Assembly (NCBI GenBank): GCA_034770075.1
Contig: CM068382.1
Span: 14,225,929 to 14,289,928 of the forward strand
Source: Aralia elata
Taxonomy: Eukaryota > Streptophyta > Magnoliopsida > Apiales > Araliaceae
Length of the DNA stretch: 64,000 nucleotides
Direction of reading: 5' to 3'
The notes below the pieces were generated by a model, which was given only the letters and a program-made list of their open reading frames with translations, was not told where the DNA came from and made no database searches. Position numbers and translations under genes: made by a program. Below are positions 58,043-64,000 of the stretch, one piece after another. Position 1 is the stretch's first letter. The number at the start of each line of letters is the position of its first letter.

Positions 58043-58869
58043 TAGGGGTGCTCAAAAAATTCGGTTTTTTCGGTTTTTTACCGAACCGGTTGATACCGGT
58101 ACCGGCGGTACCGGTTTTTTTCGGTACCGGTTTTTTCGGTATCGGTTTTTCGGTATTTTAACACTTTTCGGTACCGGTACCGGTAATGAATTTTTTGAAT
58201 TCGGTAAAAACCGAAATACCGAAATAATTGCATTCAGATATCCCTAAAATACAGGAGTTAACTGACCTTGACATAACTTTTTTGAAATCCGTTGCATATT
58301 TAAAGATATCCGCAGTCCTTGGCATGTGGTTATTGTGTGCACTTGATTTCTTTATTTATTTGTTCACTCAGCATTTCATGGTGGTTGAATAAATGTGTGG
58401 AAAGACGTGCGCAACATAAGAATAATATTAGTGCACCCCTTCTTTAATATTAGTTGACAGTTGGCGGTGTGCAGAAATTTCAAGAAAAGAAAATTATGCT
58501 TCATTCAGTTGCCATAAACCTAAAGCCTAGAAAATACTTAATATTTACTGAATCTCTTCTTCACATTATTATTAATCTACTTCACCAAAAAGTTGAAGAA
58601 ATAAGTAATAATACATTACAATGATTTCTTACTTTAAAAAAATTATTAATATATAAAAAAATTATTTAATTATTATTAATAATTATATATATTACCATGC
58701 GGTATAACCGAAAACCGAACCGAAAAAATCGGTACCGATTTTGTACCGAACCGGTACCGAAACCGGTAATTCGGTACCGGTACCGGTTCTTGCTTTTCCG
58801 GTATTTTCGGATCGGTACCGGTTCGGTATTTTCGGTACCGGTTCGGTTTTTTACCGATGAGCACCCCTA
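58043..58869. mobile_element. Non-autonomous hAT element (827 bp)
   Basis: Inverted ends TAGGGGTGCTC and GAGCACCCCTA are flanked by a perfect 8-bp direct repeat GGCGCTGC (58035-58042, 58870-58877), the hAT signature. Both subterminal regions are arrays of TTTTTCGGTACCGG-like units, inverted between the ends. The AT-rich centre has no coding frame. Confidence 0.88.
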
Positions 58870-58877
58870 GGCGCTGC

Positions 58878-59018
58878 TAGGCGCGTTGTGGCTCGCGTGG
58901 GCGCGCGGGGCGCACTGGAATTAACTCCGACGGAATTTTCGTTGGAAATAAAGTAAATTCGACGTAATTTATTCCGTCGGAGATAATTTTGTCGAAATTA
59001 ATGTCTTTTCTTGTAGCG
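58878..59018. mobile_element. Right end of a CACTA transposon
   Basis: AACTCCGACGGAATTTTCG and TTATTCCGTCGGAG subterminal repeats lead to TCTTTTCTTGTAGCG. On the other strand the end reads CTACAAGAAAAGA, as in the intact CACTA at 39307. I find no partner end nearby. The minisatellite may be interior sequence of this element. It cuts the repeat gene that follows. Confidence 0.65.
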
Positions 59019-59020
59019 TG

Positions 59021-59910
59021 TACAATATTATTAGATCTAATCGATAGGTACCTTTTAGACAATATTGATTGAGAAGAACTTTCGTTATATGCTGGATGAT
59101 TTGATTGACTATGCTCGGAGGGTGAAAAAAATTGATTTGCTAATGGAAACTTTAGAGAGTTTTCCTTAGGGCGTATTGGATACAATAGTGATTGAGAAGA
59201 ACTTTCGTTATATACTAGATGATTTGATTGACTATGCTCGGAGGGTGAAAAAATTTGATTTGCTAATTGTGACTTTAGAGATTTTTCCTTAGGGCGTATT
59301 TGAGACAGTAGTGATTGAGAAGATTCGTTATATACTAGATGATTTGATTGACTATGCTCGGAGGGTGAAAAATTTTGATTTGCTAATAGAGACTTTTCCT
59401 TGGGGCGTATTCGAGACTGTAGTAATTGAAAAGAACTTTCGTTATGTATTGGATGATTTGATTGACTGTGCTCGGAGGGTGAAACAATTTGATTTGCTAA
59501 TTGTGACTTTAGAGATTTTTCCTTAGGGCGTATTTGAGACAGTAGTGATTGAGAAGAACTTTCGTTATATACTAGATGATTTGATTGACTATGCTCGGAG
59601 GGTGAAAAAATTTGATTTGTTAATAGAGACTTTTTCTTTGGGCGTATTTGAGACAGTAGTGATTGAGAAGAATTTTCGTTATGTATTAGATGATTTGATT
59701 GACTATGCTCGGAGGATGAAAAAATTTGATTTGCTAATAGAGAATTTTTCGAATGGCGTATTTGAGACAGTAGTGATTGATGAGAACTTCTAATTTGTGC
59801 CAAAGAATTTGGTTGACTACGTTCGGAATGTAGTCTAGCTCCAACTGCTGAATTCTCCATCAATTTCGATTGCGCTTTTCTAGACAATGTCCTCTTGCAA
59901 TTTGATCTAA
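59021..59910 (-). pseudogene. Unrecognised gene with seven 38-41 residue tandem repeats
   Basis: The minus strand stays open through about seven units of SLLSQIRPKEKSLLANQIFS plus PSEHSQSNHLVYNESS. Unit lengths are about 114, 120 or 123 bp, so each is a multiple of three. An in-frame KSQ insertion distinguishes the longer units. The 5' side reads RKAQSKLMENSAVGARLHSE after a plausible acceptor (TTTTTGTTAG|ATC near 59908). At the 3' side the last unit (SILSKRYLSIRSNNIV) runs directly into the CACTA end, so the C-terminus is lost. It is hydrophilic, rich in Ser, Asn, Gln and His, with no membrane segment or known domain. The paralogous 3' end is at 54258-54508. Confidence 0.5.
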
Positions 59911-60799
59911 CAAAAAAGTGCAAAACCTTTAATTTTTTTATTTTTTATTTTGCAGAAGGCTAAGAATAATATATTGCTGAAAATTTATCCCATAATCTAT
60001 AAGAAATAGATAATGGAATAAAAATTACACATTGTCTACTGAATACATGAAAGTTGATAATAAAATAACAAACTCATACCATAATTTAAAGTTACAATCC
60101 TCATAATAAGCTAATCCAGAAGATCAGAAGTATAGTTCATAACTTGAGAGCATACCTTGCTGCACCAAAACTTCAAAAAGCTCTCAACTCCTGAGCTGTT
60201 GCGATTCATACTTCATGCTGCTGCTATTACCTTATACAAATGTTGCAATTCTTTCTTTATACTTCATAACTTAATATGCTTATTAAACCACATACCTAAA
60301 CAAGCTAAATATATATACTCACATATTAAGATTTCTATTTTTAATTCTAATTGATTGGGGATAACGTGTCGACATTGACTTTGTCAACCCGTGTGGACCG
60401 GTTTCGATACAAATGGGAAGTTTCTATTGTAATTCTTTCGTTATTTTTTCCCCCCTCTCCCCGGCATTAATAAATGGTAGTCTTTGTCAGCTCATTTAAT
60501 GGTAGTAAGTTTTTTTCTTCACATTAGTAAATGGTAATCGGTAGATAAGAGTCCAACTCCACACGCGGCTAGCTATTTGAATTATACATATAGTAAAATA
60601 AAATGATATTTTTACAATTAAAAGTGATAATTACATAAAAAAAATATAAAAATATAAAAATAATAAATAAGTTTCACATTCAAGTCATTTTCAATTAAAA
60701 CTGAAATTTTATGTTTATCGGAATGTGTGAGTTTTAAGTAGGAATTGATTTGATCAGATTCGATTTATTGCTTGATGTTCAATTAACATTACTACTCTC
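59911..60799. other. Spacer upstream of the repeat gene
   Basis: Possible upstream exon or promoter of the repeat gene, but I cannot define one. A short GTGTCGACATTGACTT motif near 60366 is shared with the duplicated blocks that follow. Confidence 0.45.
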
Positions 60800-61352
60800 C
60801 CCCGGTCCGTGCTTTTAGGATCCAGAAGTCATTTTCAATTAAAAATGAGAACCCGTGTCGACATTGACTATATCAACCCATCATCATCCTGGGCAACTTT
60901 GAATGATAAGTTAGAAAAATTAACTCCGAGTGGGTAATCAAAGTCAATTGTTGAAGGTCTTTAAAAATTAGAATATGATCACTAATCTAGCTGTCCATGA
61001 TGCTTACCTAATCTAACAACAAACTTGAATATCTCTACCAATCATTGTTTAACCTCCTTGTAATTTTTATTTTACTTATATTCCTTTGTTGACTTATAAG
61101 ATAAATTAGACTGAAAAAAAATAAATAGTTACAAAAATGAGGAGCTTATGGACTATTTGTTTTTTTTTTTTGAAAGTTATTAGGAGGAAATATGTAATTT
61201 AAGGAGAAATGTGGGTTTAAATAGTACCCTTTTAAGATATCAAAAAGTCAAAGATTTTAAATCAAAGTATTTATTAACTATATTAGGACCATGGCATATC
61301 AATAATTAAATATTTGTGTTAAACAAAATTAACCTAATTTTAATAATGTGGT
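60800..61352 (+). repeat. First copy of a ~0.55-kb duplicated block
   Basis: Beginning at CCCCCGGTCCGTGCTTTTAGG, this block is repeated at 63374-64000 with high similarity, for example through AAGTCAATTGTTGAAGGTCT and GACTTATAAGATAAATTAGA. The second copy has an extra insertion of about 75 bp (63494-63570) or the first has lost it. No coding frame is convincing. Confidence 0.9.
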
Positions 61353-61456
61353 ATGATTCTAACACTGATCATGTATATATACTGTTATAAAGAAAAATTA
61401 CATAAGAGTGAAAGATCATCTTCCCTTAGTTTGTCCCGCATCTTGTAGTATAATAA

Positions 61457-61898
61457 GAGCATCTCCAACAGTCTATTCAACAACTTTGGGATACTCAAAT
61501 ATGTAAGCCACATCAGAAAAATTATCTCCAACAGTCTCTTCAACCTTAGTCATCAAATCTGCAACCTCATTTTCTCTTTTCAGAAGAACTGGTAAGTTGA
61601 CCTTGCCTCTTCAAAATATTTATTTTGTTTTGGGAGAATTAAAATCATATGAAAAAAACTAAAAACATTTATTTTGCTTGATGAGTTTGATGTACAACTT
61701 ATTTTAAAATTTGTTATCATTTATTTTTTCAAATGTTATCAATTATTATTATTTTAAGTCAAATACTGTATTAATTGAATTGAAAAGACTGATGAGGTAC
61801 AAAATGTTAAAGTAGCAAGTAATGTTCTTCAAATTGCTGTGTAGGTCAACAAACTTTAATTTAAAGAGTTTTTTTTGCTACTAGAGTTAGAGATGCTC
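61457..61898. mobile_element. MITE with GAGCATCTCCAAC ends (about 440 bp)
   Basis: The left end GAGCATCTCCAACAGTC and the inverted right end GAGCATCTCTAACTCTAG are the well-known ends of a common plant MITE type. A second internal copy of ATCTCCAACAGTCT lies near 61525. The target duplication is not clear. Confidence 0.7.
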
Positions 61899-61984
61899 TG
61901 GTGTTAACTTTCGTTCGCAAGGAAGTGACAAGTGCACATAAATAAATGCACTTAACTAGGTCACTTAATGCAAGCATATTTTTC

Positions 61985-62125
61985 TTCAAACAAAGTGTGC
62001 TGGTTGATCATTCAGTAAATTATCGATTACACCATAATTTAATGACAAAGAAAATCACCCAATAAAGAAAATCTCCAACTCCCACTACAGTAAAACCATA
62101 AACAAACACCAAACAAACTTAAAAG
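61985..62125. repeat. Second copy of the segment at 53995-54125
   Basis: Same order of motifs (ATTCAxTAAATTxTCxATTACAC, ATGACAAxGAAAATCACCCA, CATAAACAAACACCAAACAA). It supports duplication of the locus around the tandem-repeat gene. Confidence 0.8.
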
Positions 62126-62980
62126 TACAGACGATACGTTGTTGGTGATTATTGTAATGACATTATAATGTCATTTGTTTTATAATCAGAGAATTCATGA
62201 CACAATGACTTTTAGGGTGTTGATATATACATGCCGTCTTAGAGTAATAATTGCACATCTAAATATACTAAAGAGACTACATTACTCTTAATATACTTAC
62301 AATAATTTATCATTTACTCCTTATCTATTTTGCCTTGGGATAGCAGGCTTATTTTGCTCCTAAATCCATTTCATTTTGCCTTTCCTCGGAACTACTTTTG
62401 TTGATACTGTCACCTTCCTACTTCAAAATGCAACTGATTCAAGAACAACTGTTTATAGATCGGTTGTTTCAAGATCTTCCTACAAAATGACTACTTATGA
62501 AACTATTTTGTTATGCATCATATTTATAAGATAGAAGGTGTACACACTTGGTTTGCCAAAACTTAATTTTCAGCCATACATAGAATTGAACTAATTAATT
62601 TATTAAATCTGTTATCTTTTCACAATTTTACTTAATAGCTAGCATCCTTTTTTATTTGAGATAATTTTATAATATAATTTATTATAATTTTGAATTAAAG
62701 ATTAGAGCACATAAAATATTAGAAATATATGTATACATATACATATATATAAGGGTAAATCTTTGTTTTCTTAAGAGATGATATGTAATTTAGCTAGCTA
62801 ATTTAATAAAGTACCTATAATATAGTTTATTGGTCCATCTAATTCAAAAGATTTTATTTGGACTTGAAATAAATTTACAAAATTCTAAAATTCAATGAAA
62901 ATAGAAAATTATTTAGACTTGTTTTAAATAAAACTTTCACTTAAAATAAACAAGTGATAAATAAAATCTTTGACAAAATG
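62126..62980. other. AT-rich spacer without visible gene
   Basis: No gene signal or element ends recognised. Confidence 0.5.
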
Positions 62981-63141
62981 GTAGTCGAAACTAATTTCGT
63001 CGAACATAATTAATTCCAAGCGAATTTTTGACAGATTAATTCTCGACCAGCTTTTATTTTCCGTCGAAAATAAGCTAAAGTCAACGGAATAAACTTATTT
63101 CGGAAAAAAATTTCCGTCAAAATAGGCCTTTTTATGTAGTG
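62981..63141. mobile_element. Terminal fragment of a third CACTA element
   Basis: Subterminal motifs (TTTCGTCGAACATAATTAATTCC, TTTTCCGTCGAAAATAAG, ATTTCCGTCAAAATA) lead to GGCCTTTTTATGTAGTG. On the other strand this reads CACTACATAAAAAGGCC, a CACTA-type end. The opposite end is not seen. Confidence 0.6.
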
Positions 63142-63233
63142 TGTACTTAAAAAAATTAAAATAATTATCATATTTGGAATAGAGAAGACACTTGTATACT
63201 TTCAAAGAGTATTATACATATACATACATATAT

Positions 63234-63240
<7 letters not shown>

Positions 63241-63264
<24 letters not shown>

Positions 63265-63266
63265 TA
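63241..63266. repeat. (AT)n microsatellite
   Basis: About 12 AT units. Confidence 0.9.
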
Positions 63267-63373
63267 ATATACATACCTATCTTATTTTTTTCATAAATTT
63301 TAGAGGAACCAGAAGTAAAAATATCCATATACTTAAAAAAAATTCAAAAATTAAGTCTACGGCAGCCCCCCCT

Positions 63374-64000
63374 CCCCCGGTCCCTGCTTTTAGGATCCAG
63401 AAGTCATTTTCAATTAAAAATGAGAACCCGTGTCGACATTGACTTTATCAACCCATCATCCTGGACAACTTTGAATGATAAGTTAGAAAAATAAAGGGGA
63501 TAGCTGAAACTTGCATCAGGTCATGTGGTACTGAGCTGGTATAATATATGGATAACCATAATTTGCAATTTCCGAGTGGGTAATCAAAGTCAATTGTTGA
63601 AGGTCTTTAAAAATTAGAAGATGATCACTAATCTAGCTGTCCATGATGCTTACCTAATCTAACAACAAACTTGGATATCTCTACCAATAATTGTTTAACC
63701 TCCTTGTAATTTTTATTTTACTTATATTCCTTTGTTGACTTATAAGATAAATTAGAATGAACAAAATAAATAGTTACAAAAATGAGGAGCTTATGGACTA
63801 TTTGTTTTTTTGTTTTTTGAAAGTTATTAGGAGGAAATGTGTAATTTCAAGGAGAAATGTGGGTTTAAATAGTACCCTTTTAAGATATCAAATAGTGAAA
63901 GATTTTAAATCAAAGTATTTATTGACGGTATTAGGATAATGATATATCAATAATAAAATATTTGTTTTTAAATAAAATTAAACTAATTCTAATAATGTGG
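63374..64000 (+). repeat. Second copy of the duplicated block, runs off the window
   Basis: Repeats 60800-61352 in the same orientation and continues to the window edge, so the duplicated block may be longer. The extra segment 63494-63570 (GGGGATAGCTGAAACTTGCA...) is specific to this copy. Confidence 0.9.

Noticed and set aside
57474..58045. Pro/Arg/Ala-rich frames of 65-104 residues on both strands
   Set aside because: They are translations of a GC-rich minisatellite in several frames at once.
59311..59793. Plus-strand frames through the tandem repeat (DDLIDYARRVKKFDLLIETF)
   Set aside because: Because the units are multiples of three, the antisense frame also stays open in parts, but it is broken several times while the minus frame is not. 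I cannot fully exclude it.
1..64000. CRISPR arrays, tRNA or rRNA genes
   Set aside because: None seen. The direct repeats are transposon ends, minisatellites or local duplications, and I found no tRNA B-box in a fitting context. A tRNA scan would be decisive.

Overview
This window is nuclear DNA from a flowering plant, a eudicot. The evidence is three intact plant genes with canonical GT-AG introns where spliced, very AT-rich spacers, and dense LTR retrotransposons and MITEs. The species cannot be named from the sequence alone.

Left third (1-16.9 kb): nested retrotransposons, all on the minus strand. A Ty3/gypsy chromovirus of Tekay/Del type has its right (5') LTR at 8402-12388 and its left (3') LTR at 1-2815, cut by the window start. 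Between them lie gag, protease, RT, RNase H and integrase with a chromodomain, broken by three frameshifts and one stop codon. It has inserted into the pol gene of a second, Tat-type Ty3/gypsy element (12389 to about 16.9 kb). That element's integrase half must lie left of the window.

Middle (17-46 kb): the host genes. They are alpha-SNAP (18254-24073, nine coding exons, 287 aa, a vesicle-fusion adaptor), a membrane protein with a DUF2985-like region and a PLAC8 domain (CDS 29442-31145, 567 aa), and a wound-induced WUN1-like protein (44922-45410) that seems to start at CTG. The spacers hold Stowaway, PIF/Harbinger, Mutator-type and hAT-type MITEs, microsatellites, local duplications and a 3145-bp CACTA transposon (39307-42451) with transposase-related exons.

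Right third (46-64 kb): no intact gene is seen. There are decayed phloem-protein-2-like (PP2) fragments (51662-51834, 53206-53648) and two pieces of an unrecognised gene family with a 38-41 residue tandem repeat (54258-54508 and 59021-59910). Between those two pieces is a stack of elements: a copia LTR plus gag start, an LTR fragment in opposite orientation, a Tekay-like element with only 238 bp between its LTRs, a GC-rich minisatellite, an 827-bp hAT element and a CACTA end. The final 3 kb holds a duplicated block of about 0.55-0.63 kb.

The three intact genes are unrelated in function, so no operon-like or clustered system is implied. The items most worth following up are the CTG-initiated WUN1 gene, the tandem-repeat family beside the PP2 remnants, and the regularly spaced palindromes and telobox cluster inside the 4-kb LTR.
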